Assembly: GCA_038229715.1 (NCBI GenBank) | Contig: JBBROD010000012.1 | Coordinates: 8,139 to 72,138, forward strand | Length of the DNA stretch: 64,000 bases | Direction of reading: 5' to 3' | Origin: JANMES01 sp038229715 | GTDB lineage: Bacteria; Planctomycetota; Phycisphaerae; Tepidisphaerales; Tepidisphaeraceae | In this document: piece by piece, positions 18,912-28,293 of the stretch | Layout of the letters: the number at the start of each line of letters is the position of its first letter | Position numbering within the stretch: the first letter of the stretch is position 1 | Made by a program: the position numbers and the translations under genes | Notes under the pieces: model-generated | The model's input: only the letters and a program-made list of their open reading frames with translations | Told to the model about the DNA's origin: nothing | Databases searched by the model: none

Positions 18912-21900
18912 GGACTTTGCCTTTCGTCTCTAGCGTGATGGTGTTCGTGGTGTTGACCAGCGGCGTTGCCGTCGCGCAGAACCGGCGTGAAGGACAAAAA
19001 CAAGCGCCAGCACCCTCCAGCACCGCCGATCTATTGAGAGACGCGCTGGAAGCCAAGCGGCGCGGCGATTTGCCCAAAGCCACCAACCTGTTCGCCGCTG
19101 CACAAAAGTCGAAAGAATTTGCAAACGCTCGCCCGCCGGTGGAACTTATTTTCGCGGTCGGCGATTTCTACTTCGGGCAGTCGTCCCCGGAATCGTACGC
19201 GCAAGCGCTGGCCACCTACGATCTGGCCGCCACGGTCTACGGCAAGGAATTGCCTGCCTTCCAGTTCGCCCAGATGCGCGCCAAGCGAGCGGAAGTCCTC
19301 GGCTGGCTGGGCAAGACGGAACTGGCTCGGGACGAGATCAATTCCATCCGGCAGACCTACAAAAACGAGCGTCGCCCGAATTTGATCGCCGACCTCGCCA
19401 GCGCCAACCTACAGCTGCTTGCCAACCAAGGCGACGCCGCCCGCGAGGCGCTGCTTCCTCTGACAGAATTGAACGATGACGTGATTGCCCCATCGGCGTT
19501 GTTCAGTCTCGGGCGTGCTTATGTGCAGTTGAAGCAGCCGGAAGAGGCGATCAACACCTTTCGCCAGTTGTGGAGCAGGTACGGCGAGTCGGAATTCGTC
19601 AAGCAGGCCGTCTATCTCATCGGCAAGGTGTATTTCGATCGCGGCGATTTCATGGAAGCCCGCAAGCTGTACGAAGCCTGCGCCGTTGTCGGTGCGGCCA
19701 TGCAGCGAAAAGTCCGCGTCGGCGACGAACTGATCGTGAAAGTGTCCGATCCCGATTACTTCGCGCGGACGCGATCTCAAACACTGTCTGTTGCGATCAA
19801 CGCGCCGTCCGGCGATCTGGAAACGTTGCGCCTGGAGAAAAACCCGGTCAGCGATCAGCTCTACGTCGGCCGAATCCAGACGGCGCTGCTGCTTCCCAAA
19901 CCCGGCGACGGGCAACTGCAGGTGGCGGGCAATGACGTGATCGAGATTTCATACCAGGGCTTGGCGGGTAAGCCGTATCAGGTGCAGGTGGTGGATGACG
20001 GCGCGATCCAAGTCGATAGCGTCGCTTTGCCAGCGCCCACGCCGCGCCATGAGCGGACGATGGCAAAAACGCCCGCTAAATCCGCGCGGCGCGACGAAGC
20101 TGCCGATTTGATCGTCATCCCCAGCGCCAAAGTCGGCAGCGGCGCGGTCTCGCCGGGCAGCCCGGTTTATGTGCAGATCGTCGACGGCGATCTCGACACC
20201 ACCGACAAGCCCGATACCGTCACTGCGGAAGTGGTCGCATCACTCAAGGGAAAAGAAACCGATACCGTCACGATCAAGCTGACCGAAACCGGCGCTCGCA
20301 CGGGCGTGTTCACCGGAATCGCCAATACCGAACCGCTGGCCGCCGACGCGAGCGCCTCCAGCGAAGCCGACGGTCGGCGGGCGTATTTCGCGATCGATGA
20401 CAACACCAGATCCTTTTGGAAGCCCAAGCCCAATACGCTAAAGGAAGGTCAAAAGCATTTCCTGGAGATCAACCTCCGTCAGCCGGCCGAGCTCGGCAAG
20501 CTGACATGGGGTCCGGGCGAAGCAGCGATCGCCAATTCGCCAACTGCGATGCGCGTCCTCCTGCGCGGCGATGACACTGACGTCACCTTCAACGTCAGCG
20601 GCAAACCCAAGCCCGTCGATAACATCGTCGATTTGAAGAAGACGTTCGCCCGCATCGTCCGGCTAGAATTTGACGGCTTCAGCGGCGACGCCCCTGCCAT
20701 CGGCCAGATCGTCATTACCGATTCGGCCGGCAATCGGCTGATCCCGACTGACATCGATCCAAGCTCCCCCGATCGAAAAGACAAGCTCGCGTTTGACGTC
20801 GGCCATCAGGTGTTTGCCGGGTATGTGGACGAAGAAAACGAATCCCCCGGCCGATCGATCACCCGCGAAAGCCGCAAGCTCGGCGTGCAATACCACGACG
20901 CTTCGCTGGCGCTTGCCACGTCCGATGGAGACGACGCGAACCGCCGGCTGATACCTGCATGGCGGCTCGATCGCGAAGGCCGGCAAACCATCGTTATCAA
21001 TGACGCCGACGCCGACACCACCATTCAGCCCGACTCGCTGAAGATCATGGTTTACACCGAGAGCGGCGATTCTCAAGAACTCACCGCGACCGAAACCGGC
21101 CCCGCGACCGGCGTGTTCGCCGCAGCACTGCCGCTGGCCTCGCAGGCTGACGCCAAAGACAACCCGCGCCTGCTGTATGTCGCAGAAGGCGATCTGCTCT
21201 GGATGCGCTATCTCGACGACCGCAACATGTCGCCGGGGTATCGCACGTTCCGCCACAACTGGGTGATCGAAAACCGCCCGACCGTTGGCGATTTCCTCCC
21301 CCGGCCACTGATCACGACGGCGTGGCCGTTCGAGGTGAAGCCCACCACTGACGGGGAAATGCAGGCGGTCGCCCGGCAGCCGGGGCGCGGGCGCGTCATG
21401 ATTGAATTCGCCGACGCGGACGCCTTCCCCAACGCCTCTGCCAGCGCTACCGCTACCATCAACGCGCTGCTCAGCGATACCAGCACCGAGATTGTCCTCA
21501 AATCCGCAGGCAAGGGCGTTGCCGGCCGGCCGTTGGATTTGATCCTCGGCGACAAGGAAACCACCAGCCGCGTCGATGCTGCGCAGGAAGACAATGACGA
21601 GCCCAATCCCAAGGCCAAGCCCAACAAGCGCACACCGCGCGTGAGCGCCGGCAGCGAAATCAACGTGGCCGGTGATGACATCGTGCGTATCGCCGTGCAG
21701 GACGGGCACATCGGCAGTTCCGACTCCGCCGTGCGCGACGTGATGGATGAGCAGGCGGTCAAATCGTATTTCGCGGCTCCTGATGAGCGAACGAAAGAAC
21801 TCGTTCCGATCATCAAGTTAAGCGATCCGATTCGCCGAATGACCAAACGGCAGCAGGATCGCCTGGCCGACCTGAAAACCGAAATGGGTCTTCGACTGCT

Positions 21901-23659
21901 GGCAAGTCGGCTGACCGGCGAGCAGTTGACGGAGTACGCCAAAACAATCGAAGCCCGCCTGGTGAAAACGCCCGCCAGCAGCGAGTTGGCGACCACACTT
22001 CGTCGCCAGCAGGTGGCGGTCGTTTCCGCGATCGAACTGAACACCAGCCGGATCGAGCGACTTAAGGCACTGGGCGCGGTTGAAGCCAAGGCATTTCCCG
22101 CGACGCGCCCGCCCGACGACGAAGCCGCGCCAGCCGGCAAAATGCGCGAGTTGCTCGTCGATGGTCCGATCATTCCCGATCGACCGTTCGTCGTTCTCAT
22201 CAACGACGCGGACCTGACCGGTGAGAAAGTTGACGTGCGCGTCCGCAGCCTCGGCGGCCGGTTGGTGCAATCGCTGATGGTGCAGGCGGATCGTCAGCCC
22301 GATGGCACTTACAAAGCCGTCATCGCCACGCAGCGCAGCAGCGAGAAGACTGAATCCGGCGCGCTCGCCGTTCTGCCCGGCGGGCAGGTCATGGTGGAGT
22401 ATCGCGACAATTCCAACCCCGCCGGCGTTTCGGCCGATCGGGTGGAGTATCTGGCGCTAGCCGGCGATGCGACGATCCGCAGCGTCAACGCCAACTACGT
22501 CGACGACGTCTCGCAAATCCGCCTCGGCCAGCAGGTGTATCTCGAAATCATCGACCGCGACGCAGACCGCAGCAAGGCGCTCGATACGATTCTGGCGACC
22601 GCCGTCAGCAGTCGCGGCGATAAGCTGCAAGTGATGTGCAGCGAAACCGAACCGCACAGCGGCGTGTTCCGCGGCACGTTCGTGACGGACTTCGCCGACC
22701 CGATCGCCGGCGACGACGTCCTGCAGGCCGGCTATGGCGAATCGTTGACCGTCACTTACAACGATTATCTGCGTCAATCGCCGGACTCACCGATCGAGAA
22801 ATCACTTTCCATCCGCGTGCGAGGCGGCAGCGACGGGCGGATCGAAGCATTCAGCCGGCAGTTTCAGGATTCCAAGGAGGAGATGCAGTTGTGGTACCGA
22901 ACGGGTGAAGCCGCGTATCAGGTCGGCCGCAAGCTCTATCTTGCAGGCGCGATCGCCCGGGCCGAGGAGTATTTGTCGGAGTCGACGGATTATTTCGTCG
23001 CCGTGGCCGACCGCTTTCCGGATGATCCGTTAGCCGCCAGCAGCAACTACTACTTGGGCAACATTCAATCGCTTCGCGGCCGGCATCGGGAAGCGCTGGC
23101 GCGGTTTCAGGAAGTGGTCAGTCGATGGCCCAAGAGCGAATTCGTCGCCCGGGCGAGGTTTAAGATCGGCCAAGCCTACGAAGGCCTCGGCCAGTTTGAT
23201 CTGGCGGCCGACGCGTACGTGCTGCTCACCTATCATCACCCGCAGGATGAAAACGTCCCGCTGGCGATGATCCGCATGATGAACCACTACGCCCGCAACG
23301 AAAACTGGACCGACGCCGTCGGCATCGCCCAGCGGTTTGTGACCAAGTTCCCCGCCCACGATCAGGCCGGCGCGGTCGCCCTCAAGGCCGGGCAATGGCT
23401 CACCGTCAGCGGCAGCGTGAATGAAGCGATGGCGTGGTACACGTCGGCGGAAAAGACGTTTGCCACCAACGATCGCGACATGCCCGCGCTGCTCTACTGG
23501 CACGCGGCGACGATGATCCAAGGCGCGAAAGTCGGCAAACAAGGCGAGCGGGCGGACAAGATTCGCGAACTGCTCAACCGTGTGGTTTACGATTACGGAC
23601 GGAGCGAGTATTCATCGCTGGCGAAAGTGGCGTTGGATCAGATCAACCAGAATAATTGA
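18908..23659 (+). CDS. Giant exported TPR/beta-sandwich protein with a discoidin-like domain
   Basis: 1583 residues from the ATG that overlaps the previous stop (ATGA), preceded by GGAG. A signal peptide covers residues 1-24 (VMVFVVLTSGVAVAQ). Residues about 40-265 are TPR. Acidic beta units occur near 270 (VGDELIVKVSDPD), 408 (VQIVDGDLDTTDKPDTV), 696 (INDADADTTIQPDS), 1084 (VLINDADLTGE) and 1210 (LEIIDRDADRSKALDTI), most followed by an ETG/ETxPxxGVF block (LTETGARTGVFTG, TATETGPATGVFAA, CSETEPHSGVFRG). Residues about 475-615 resemble an F5/8 type C (discoidin) carbohydrate-binding domain. Residues about 1327-1565 return to TPR. Architecture mirrors the protein upstream, so the two probably arose by duplication and act together at the cell surface. 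Confidence 0.85.
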   Translation: MRTLPFVSSVMVFVVLTSGVAVAQNRREGQKQAPAPSSTADLLRDALEAKRRGDLPKATNLFAAAQKSKEFANARPPVELIFAVGDFYFGQSSPESYAQALATYDLAATVYGKELPAFQFAQMRAKRAEVLGWLGKTELARDEINSIRQTYKNERRPNLIADLASANLQLLANQGDAAREALLPLTELNDDVIAPSALFSLGRAYVQLKQPEEAINTFRQLWSRYGESEFVKQAVYLIGKVYFDRGDFMEARKLYEACAVVGAAMQRKVRVGDELIVKVSDPDYFARTRSQTLSVAINAPSGDLETLRLEKNPVSDQLYVGRIQTALLLPKPGDGQLQVAGNDVIEISYQGLAGKPYQVQVVDDGAIQVDSVALPAPTPRHERTMAKTPAKSARRDEAADLIVIPSAKVGSGAVSPGSPVYVQIVDGDLDTTDKPDTVTAEVVASLKGKETDTVTIKLTETGARTGVFTGIANTEPLAADASASSEADGRRAYFAIDDNTRSFWKPKPNTLKEGQKHFLEINLRQPAELGKLTWGPGEAAIANSPTAMRVLLRGDDTDVTFNVSGKPKPVDNIVDLKKTFARIVRLEFDGFSGDAPAIGQIVITDSAGNRLIPTDIDPSSPDRKDKLAFDVGHQVFAGYVDEENESPGRSITRESRKLGVQYHDASLALATSDGDDANRRLIPAWRLDREGRQTIVINDADADTTIQPDSLKIMVYTESGDSQELTATETGPATGVFAAALPLASQADAKDNPRLLYVAEGDLLWMRYLDDRNMSPGYRTFRHNWVIENRPTVGDFLPRPLITTAWPFEVKPTTDGEMQAVARQPGRGRVMIEFADADAFPNASASATATINALLSDTSTEIVLKSAGKGVAGRPLDLILGDKETTSRVDAAQEDNDEPNPKAKPNKRTPRVSAGSEINVAGDDIVRIAVQDGHIGSSDSAVRDVMDEQAVKSYFAAPDERTKELVPIIKLSDPIRRMTKRQQDRLADLKTEMGLRLLASRLTGEQLTEYAKTIEARLVKTPASSELATTLRRQQVAVVSAIELNTSRIERLKALGAVEAKAFPATRPPDDEAAPAGKMRELLVDGPIIPDRPFVVLINDADLTGEKVDVRVRSLGGRLVQSLMVQADRQPDGTYKAVIATQRSSEKTESGALAVLPGGQVMVEYRDNSNPAGVSADRVEYLALAGDATIRSVNANYVDDVSQIRLGQQVYLEIIDRDADRSKALDTILATAVSSRGDKLQVMCSETEPHSGVFRGTFVTDFADPIAGDDVLQAGYGESLTVTYNDYLRQSPDSPIEKSLSIRVRGGSDGRIEAFSRQFQDSKEEMQLWYRTGEAAYQVGRKLYLAGAIARAEEYLSESTDYFVAVADRFPDDPLAASSNYYLGNIQSLRGRHREALARFQEVVSRWPKSEFVARARFKIGQAYEGLGQFDLAADAYVLLTYHHPQDENVPLAMIRMMNHYARNENWTDAVGIAQRFVTKFPAHDQAGAVALKAGQWLTVSGSVNEAMAWYTSAEKTFATNDRDMPALLYWHAATMIQGAKVGKQGERADKIRELLNRVVYDYGRSEYSSLAKVALDQINQNN

Positions 23660-23673
23660 CCTTTTTAACGCTG

Positions 23674-25260
23674 ATGTTGAATCGCCGAACCGTCTCCATA
23701 GCCCCTCGAATTAGCGCGATCGCATTCGCGCTAATTTCTCTGCTGGCAGCATCAACCCTGCACGCCGAGGACGCGGCCGCCCCGGAATACGAGTTCAAGC
23801 GCATCGCCAAACTAGTGCAGACTGCCGCTCCGGGGCAGGATGTCGTCGAAACGCTCTACCAGTTCATGGAGAAATATCCGCGCGACCCACGCGGCGATCA
23901 GGTGCAATTGTGGGTCGGTCAGGTTCAGCAGAAACGCAAGTTTCATAATGAGGCGATCAAGGAACTGGGCTACGTCATCCGCGATTTTCCGAGCAGCCCG
24001 CTGGTGACGCGAGCCTACCGCCTGCAGGCCGCCAGCTACGCGGCGATCGACCACCATAAGGAAGAAGCCGACTGCTTTAGCGCGATCATCGATCGCAAGC
24101 CGCGCGATTTCAAAGCCGATCCGGAAGCCTCTGCGCTCTTTCGCGAAGCCTCGATCTGGCTGGCCGATCAGGCGATGCAGCGGAAGCCTCCCGGCGTGGA
24201 AATCGCCGTCGCACTCCTTACGCAACTGCCCGAACAACGTGAGGCCGTCACGCGGATTGTGGAGGTGTATGCTTCTGTCGAACAGTTCGACAACGCCCTC
24301 AAGGCGATCGAACGGCTGCCCGATTCAGATCGACTGCTCGGCTACCAACTACTCACCCGGCTGTACTCCGCCCGCCCGGGAGTAACGAACCTTTTCAACG
24401 TGCTCGGCCGGCTTTTGGACAAGGAAAAGCCGTCGGATTCGATCGACCCGTTGGTGCAGAACCTCGTCGCTGCGATCGGCGGGAAGGGGTCGGAGGATCA
24501 TCACAAGGCGCTTAGCCGGGTGATCGAGCGTTATCCGCGACTCAAACGCTGGGCGGAATACGAAATCTGCAAACTCGATCGAGCGAGCGACGTGGCCGTT
24601 CTCGTCCGCTTCGTCGGCGATTACCGCACCGGTGGCGATGTCGAGCAGTGTAAGCAGTGGATCGGCGTTTACTACGAATCCGCCGGCGATCCTGTCAAAG
24701 CGCGTGTGGCGTACTGGACGCTGAATGACAACGTCAACGCTCATTTCCTGGTCGCCGAGACTTACTACGGCCCGCACGCGAGGAAGGTCGATCTCGAAGG
24801 AGGCGTGAAAGAACTGACGGAGATCGTCAAGCGTTTCTATAGCAACGGCGTTTGCTGCGACGCCCTCACCCGCCGGGCGGAATTGCAGGCCGATCGGCTT
24901 AAAACCGTAGATACCGCCTTGGCCACCTATCGCGAATTGATCGACCGTTTCCCCGAGGAAGGCGATTGGCCCGCCCGCTCGCTCATGCGGATCGGCCAGC
25001 TGCTGCGTTCGCAGAAAAAGCCCGACGACGCGATCCATGCGTACGAGAAACTGATCGTGGTGTACGACAAAAGCCCGCACCTGCGTCAGGCTTGGCTGGA
25101 ACTCGCTGCCTGTTACGAGGAGAAGCATCAGCCGGACCGTGCGATCGAAACCTTTCGAACGATGTTGAAAAAGTTTCCGCGAACTCCCGAAGGAAGCCAA
25201 GCCCACACGATTCTGGAAACCCGGTATAAGGTGGCCGATACTGAAGTGAGCGACCGGTAA
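23674..25260 (+). CDS. Exported TPR protein
   Basis: 528 residues from ATG 23674. A TTG at 23656 overlapping the previous stop (TTGA) is an alternative that adds six residues; neither start has a clear ribosome site. A signal peptide lies in the first 33 residues (ISAIAFALISLLAASTLHAE). The rest is helical repeats: FMEKYPRDPRGDQVQLWVGQ, AIKELGYVIRDFPSSPL, TYRELIDRFPEEGDWPARS, AIETFRTMLKKFPRTPEGSQ. These match the outer-membrane lipoprotein YfiO/YbgF style of TPR. It lacks the acidic beta units of the two preceding proteins. Third gene of the operon. Confidence 0.85.
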   Translation: MLNRRTVSIAPRISAIAFALISLLAASTLHAEDAAAPEYEFKRIAKLVQTAAPGQDVVETLYQFMEKYPRDPRGDQVQLWVGQVQQKRKFHNEAIKELGYVIRDFPSSPLVTRAYRLQAASYAAIDHHKEEADCFSAIIDRKPRDFKADPEASALFREASIWLADQAMQRKPPGVEIAVALLTQLPEQREAVTRIVEVYASVEQFDNALKAIERLPDSDRLLGYQLLTRLYSARPGVTNLFNVLGRLLDKEKPSDSIDPLVQNLVAAIGGKGSEDHHKALSRVIERYPRLKRWAEYEICKLDRASDVAVLVRFVGDYRTGGDVEQCKQWIGVYYESAGDPVKARVAYWTLNDNVNAHFLVAETYYGPHARKVDLEGGVKELTEIVKRFYSNGVCCDALTRRAELQADRLKTVDTALATYRELIDRFPEEGDWPARSLMRIGQLLRSQKKPDDAIHAYEKLIVVYDKSPHLRQAWLELAACYEEKHQPDRAIETFRTMLKKFPRTPEGSQAHTILETRYKVADTEVSDR

Positions 25261-25277
25261 AATGCTAGTGCGAATGT

Positions 25278-25294
25278 GTCATCCTCAGGATGAC
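25278..25294. repeat. Short palindrome related to the TCATCCTGAGG family
   Basis: GTCATCCTCAGGATGAC is a perfect 8-bp-arm palindrome. It equals the outer ends of the larger inverted repeats at 12979-13063 and 58012-58090 with the interior removed. It lies between the third and fourth genes of the TPR operon. Confidence 0.75.
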
Positions 25295-25331
25295 GTGTAT
25301 TGACTATGATGATCTTAAAGGCTCTATCTCG

Positions 25332-25811
25332 ATGAAAGTAGAATCCAAATCCCACTCGCAGCAGTCGTATTCCAGCAAGATCGCACCCGCGCGAATGTCG
25401 CGCATGTGGAAACTGGTGGGCATCGTCGCGCTCGTGCATGTGGTGGTGATTCTTGCGCTCAGTCCGCGTCTCTACTGGGCGGACGAAACCTCGCCGGACG
25501 CGCTGTACGCCAAAGGCGAAAAAGCCATGAACGAAGGCCGGCATCTTGAGGCGATGGAGTATTTCCGCAAGGTGATGGATCAGCAGCCCAAGCCCCCACC
25601 GGTTTATCTGAAGGCCGCCGAGCAACATCGGCTGGCGGACCGGTTGGTACGGGAGGCGGAAGGTAAATCGGCGCAGAAGACGGTCGCACCGAATCCCGGC
25701 CCGGCGACCGCGCCGGTACAGGCCGCGCCGCCCGCCACGCGTCCTACTGCAGATCCCGAGCCTGCGAGGGGCAAGCCGTTTATTCCGCCTGAATTGAATT
25801 CTGGGAAATAG
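25332..25811 (+). CDS. Small membrane-anchored TPR-like protein, end of TPR operon
   Basis: 159 residues from ATG 25332, preceded by AAAGG about ten bases upstream; an earlier in-frame ATG at 25290 would start within the repeat-flanked spacer and is less likely. One membrane helix covers about residues 30-46 (IVALVHVVVILALSP). Outside it a single TPR-like helix pair follows (ALYAKGEKAMNEGRHLEAMEYFRKVMDQQP), then a Pro/Ala/Thr-rich tail (PATAPVQAAPPATRPTAD). No known family was recognised. Position and TPR content link it to the three large exported TPR proteins upstream, perhaps as their membrane anchor. Confidence 0.75.
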   Translation: MKVESKSHSQQSYSSKIAPARMSRMWKLVGIVALVHVVVILALSPRLYWADETSPDALYAKGEKAMNEGRHLEAMEYFRKVMDQQPKPPPVYLKAAEQHRLADRLVREAEGKSAQKTVAPNPGPATAPVQAAPPATRPTADPEPARGKPFIPPELNSGK

Positions 25812-25817
25812 TCCCGT

Positions 25818-26846
25818 TTACACGCCGACAAACCGGGCGTAGATCGATCGCGCCCGTGCAAAATCGCTCGTGCCGTGGATGATCGCCCTGCCATCGCTGA
25901 ACGCCGTGATCCGCATCCCCGGCGATTCCGCCAGATCGCACCGCACGAGAAACGCCGTCCGCTGCACGGTTCCCACCTGCTTCCATCGCTCGGCTAGTTG
26001 AGGCAGATCGAGCGAAGCGCCCTTCGCCCCCCGCCGCAGTTGTACGGCGTTTTGCCCGCAGAGCATCGCCTGCGACGCCTCGGCCGGTCGATCGAGAAAC
26101 TCGAACTGCTTGGCTCCACAAGCCGGGCAATCGGTTCGCCGGCCGTCGCGCACGTCGAGCGTTTTGAGACGCAGTTGCCAAACATCCGCCGATACCAACG
26201 ATGTCGGCACAGTTCCGGGCGACGTGAGATGATGAATCGCCAAACTCGCCTGGATCGCGCCGATGACAGCCGTCTGCGGGCCTAGCACGCCGACGGTGTC
26301 ACACGTGGGCAACTCTCCTGCTGCCGGCGGGGCTGGGAATAGGCACCGCAGGCAAGGCGTTTGCCCCGGGACAATCAACATCGCCCGTCCGTCGGTCGCA
26401 ACGGCAGCGCCGTACACCCAAGGCAAACTTTGCTTGATCGCAACGTCGTTGATGAGGTAACGCGTCTCGGCGTTGTCCGTACCGTCGATGATTAAGTTCG
26501 CGCCCTTCACAAGCGATTCGATGTTCGCGCCATGCACGTCGGCCACTATCGGTTCGATCGTGATCGCAGAATTCACGCGCATCAACCGCTCAGCCGCCGC
26601 GACGGCCTTAGGCGCGGCGTTGCGGACGTCGAACTCGTCGAACAGAGTTTGCCGCTGCAGATTGGTCAGTTCCACCAAATCGCGGTCGATCAATCGCAGG
26701 CAACCGACTCCCGCGCGCGCCAGCATTTCCGCCGCCACAGTGCCGAGGGCGCCGCAGCCGATAACGGCCACCCGCGAAGCGGCGAGACGCGCTTGCCCGG
26801 ACGGATTGATCTGCGGCAGCAATGTTTGGCGGTGATAGCGGTCCAT
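25818..26846 (-). CDS. ThiF/MoeB/HesA-type E1-like adenylyltransferase
   Basis: 342 residues. The N-terminus MDRYHRQTLLPQI is typical of MoeB/ThiF. The nucleotide-binding loop is VIGCGALGTVAAE (residues 28-40), followed by LIDRDLVELTNLQRQTLF. Cys165-Cys168 (CLRC) and Cys240-Cys243 (CPAC) form the zinc site, and Cys182 in CDTVGVLGP is the candidate thioester cysteine. Such enzymes adenylate the C-terminal glycine of a ThiS/MoaD-type sulfur carrier. Residues about 255-342 form an extra C-terminal domain in place of the rhodanese domain of some MoeB proteins; it resembles a small sulfur-carrier-linked domain found in MoeB-like proteins but I cannot name it. No sulfur-carrier gene is adjacent, so the pathway (thiamine, molybdopterin or other) is undecided. 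Confidence 0.88.
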   Translation of the reverse strand: MDRYHRQTLLPQINPSGQARLAASRVAVIGCGALGTVAAEMLARAGVGCLRLIDRDLVELTNLQRQTLFDEFDVRNAAPKAVAAAERLMRVNSAITIEPIVADVHGANIESLVKGANLIIDGTDNAETRYLINDVAIKQSLPWVYGAAVATDGRAMLIVPGQTPCLRCLFPAPPAAGELPTCDTVGVLGPQTAVIGAIQASLAIHHLTSPGTVPTSLVSADVWQLRLKTLDVRDGRRTDCPACGAKQFEFLDRPAEASQAMLCGQNAVQLRRGAKGASLDLPQLAERWKQVGTVQRTAFLVRCDLAESPGMRITAFSDGRAIIHGTSDFARARSIYARFVGV

Positions 26847-26899
26847 CGTGGTTTCGCTTACAAACTCAGACTATAGTAGTGTGCTTAACAAAGGATACG

Positions 26900-27289
26900 A
26901 TGGCAACAGACTCCGAAATCTTCCAACTGGCGGACAAGATCGGGCAACTGCTCAAAGATCACCCGACCGTCGCAAAGTACAAGGCCGCCCAGGAATCACT
27001 AGCGAAAGACCCCGACGCGGCCCGGCTGATGGGCGACTTCAATCGCATGCTCGAAGCCCTCGGCCGGCAGGAACAGCAAGGGATGTCGATCTCCGACGCC
27101 CAGCGAATGTCGCTCGAAACGTTGCAGACCAAAATCGTTTCTCACATCAAAATCAAAGCGCTCAACTTGGCCGAGGTGGAGTTTTACGACCTGCTCCGCA
27201 AGATCAGCCAAGCGTACCAGAAACCAATGCTCGACACGATGCCCGGCGCCGCCGCCCGTGCAGCCGCGGGAAGGTCGCCGTTGCAATAG
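26900..27289 (+). CDS. YlbF/YmcA family protein
   Basis: 129 residues from ATG 26900, with AAGGA nine bases upstream. The sequence is almost entirely helical: FQLADKIGQLLKDHPTVAKY, AAQESLAKDPDAARLMGDFN, and a C-terminal VEFYDLLRKISQAYQKPM. This pattern fits the YlbF/YmcA (DUF964) family, small helical proteins that in Bacillus act in RNA processing and developmental control. Function in Planctomycetes is not known. It is divergent from the E1-like gene and 31 bases upstream of the EVE-domain gene, with which it may be co-transcribed. Confidence 0.8.
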   Translation: MATDSEIFQLADKIGQLLKDHPTVAKYKAAQESLAKDPDAARLMGDFNRMLEALGRQEQQGMSISDAQRMSLETLQTKIVSHIKIKALNLAEVEFYDLLRKISQAYQKPMLDTMPGAAARAAAGRSPLQ

Positions 27290-27320
27290 TCGCTACGCTA
27301 TCCGCAAAAAGGCAGATCAC

Positions 27321-27728
27321 ATGGGTTACTGGCTGCTGAAGACCGAGCCTTCCACGTTCGCATTCGACGATCTCGTGCGCGATAAGAAAGCCGTCTGGGA
27401 CGGCGTTGCCAACGCGACGGCGCTGATCCACATTCGCGCGATGAAGAAAGGAGACACTGCGCTGATCTACCACACCGGCGATGAGAAAGCGGCTGTAGGC
27501 GTTGCTCAAATCACGAGTAACCCGTACCCCGATCCCAAGTTCGACAACCCGAAGCTGGTGGTGTTTGATTTGAAGCCCGGCAAGAAGCTGGCCAAGCCCG
27601 TGACCTTGGGACAGATGAAGGCCGACCCCGCGTTCGCCGGGTGGGATCTTCTCCGCATCGGCCGGCTGAGTGTCGTGCCCGTGCCTGACGTGATGTGGAA
27701 ACGGATAGAAACGCTTTCCAAACTGTGA
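27321..27728 (+). CDS. EVE domain-containing protein
   Basis: 135 residues from the ATG giving MGYWLLKTEPSTFAFDDL, the hallmark start of EVE proteins; AAGGCAG lies just upstream. Other landmarks are WDGVANATALIHIRAMKKGD, LIYHTGDEKAAVGVAQI and VVFDLKPGKKLAKPVTL. EVE domains belong to the PUA/YTH-like superfamily and bind modified bases in DNA or RNA. In bacteria they often occur near restriction or RNA-modification genes; here neighbours give no such hint. The gene ends seven bases before the PH-domain gene. Confidence 0.92.
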   Translation: MGYWLLKTEPSTFAFDDLVRDKKAVWDGVANATALIHIRAMKKGDTALIYHTGDEKAAVGVAQITSNPYPDPKFDNPKLVVFDLKPGKKLAKPVTLGQMKADPAFAGWDLLRIGRLSVVPVPDVMWKRIETLSKL

Positions 27729-27735
27729 GGATTCC

Positions 27736-28278
27736 ATGACTGAGTCCGCCGACGAAAAGCCGCACAAACCAGCCGACGATACCGAACAGGTTTACTACAG
27801 CGGCTCGCCACTGCTGCGAGCCGAGGTGGGGAAACTCGGCGTGTGGTGGCTGTGCGGGGTGGCGATCCTGGCGTTTCCGATCGTGTGGAAAAGCCTCAGC
27901 AAGAACGGCGAATGGCCCGGCGCGGTGCTGATCCTGGCGTGTCTGGTCGTCGCGGTGTTGGCGTTTGTGTTGCCAGTGCTGCTGCAAAAGACGGTCCGCT
28001 ATCGCATCAGCAACTACCGCATCGACTACGAGCGCGGCCTGCTGAGCAAGAACATCGACACATTGGAACTCTGGCATGTAGAGGACATCAAGTACCACCA
28101 ATCGCTGATCGACCGAATCCTCAACACGGGCACGATCACGATCATCTCCCACGATCAGACCACGCCGCAACTGGTCCTTCGCGGCCTGCCGAACCCGCGG
28201 CCTTTGTTTGAAACCCTCAAACAGCGCGTCATCGCCGTCAAACGGCAACGCGGCGTGATCAAGATGGACGTAGGATAG
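27736..28278 (+). CDS. Membrane PH-domain (bPH2/DUF304) protein
   Basis: 180 residues. A polar N-terminus with EQVYYSGSPLLRAE is followed by two membrane helices at about 40-55 (GVWWLCGVAILAFPIV) and 65-88. A bacterial PH-like domain then follows: VRYRISNYRIDYERGLLSKN and LELWHVEDIKYHQSLIDR, with TITIISHDQTTPQLVLRGL, the standard bPH2 order. The role is unknown; related YdbS/YdbT proteins sit in the cytoplasmic membrane. It is the last gene of a three-gene + strand group and is followed by a strong palindrome. Confidence 0.85.
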   Translation: MTESADEKPHKPADDTEQVYYSGSPLLRAEVGKLGVWWLCGVAILAFPIVWKSLSKNGEWPGAVLILACLVVAVLAFVLPVLLQKTVRYRISNYRIDYERGLLSKNIDTLELWHVEDIKYHQSLIDRILNTGTITIISHDQTTPQLVLRGLPNPRPLFETLKQRVIAVKRQRGVIKMDVG

Positions 28279-28293
28279 TTCGTATCGAAACAC

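Noticed and set aside
20663..21709. 348-codon minus-strand frame opposite the giant TPR gene
   Set aside because: No recognisable product, no ribosome site, and full overlap with a supported gene.
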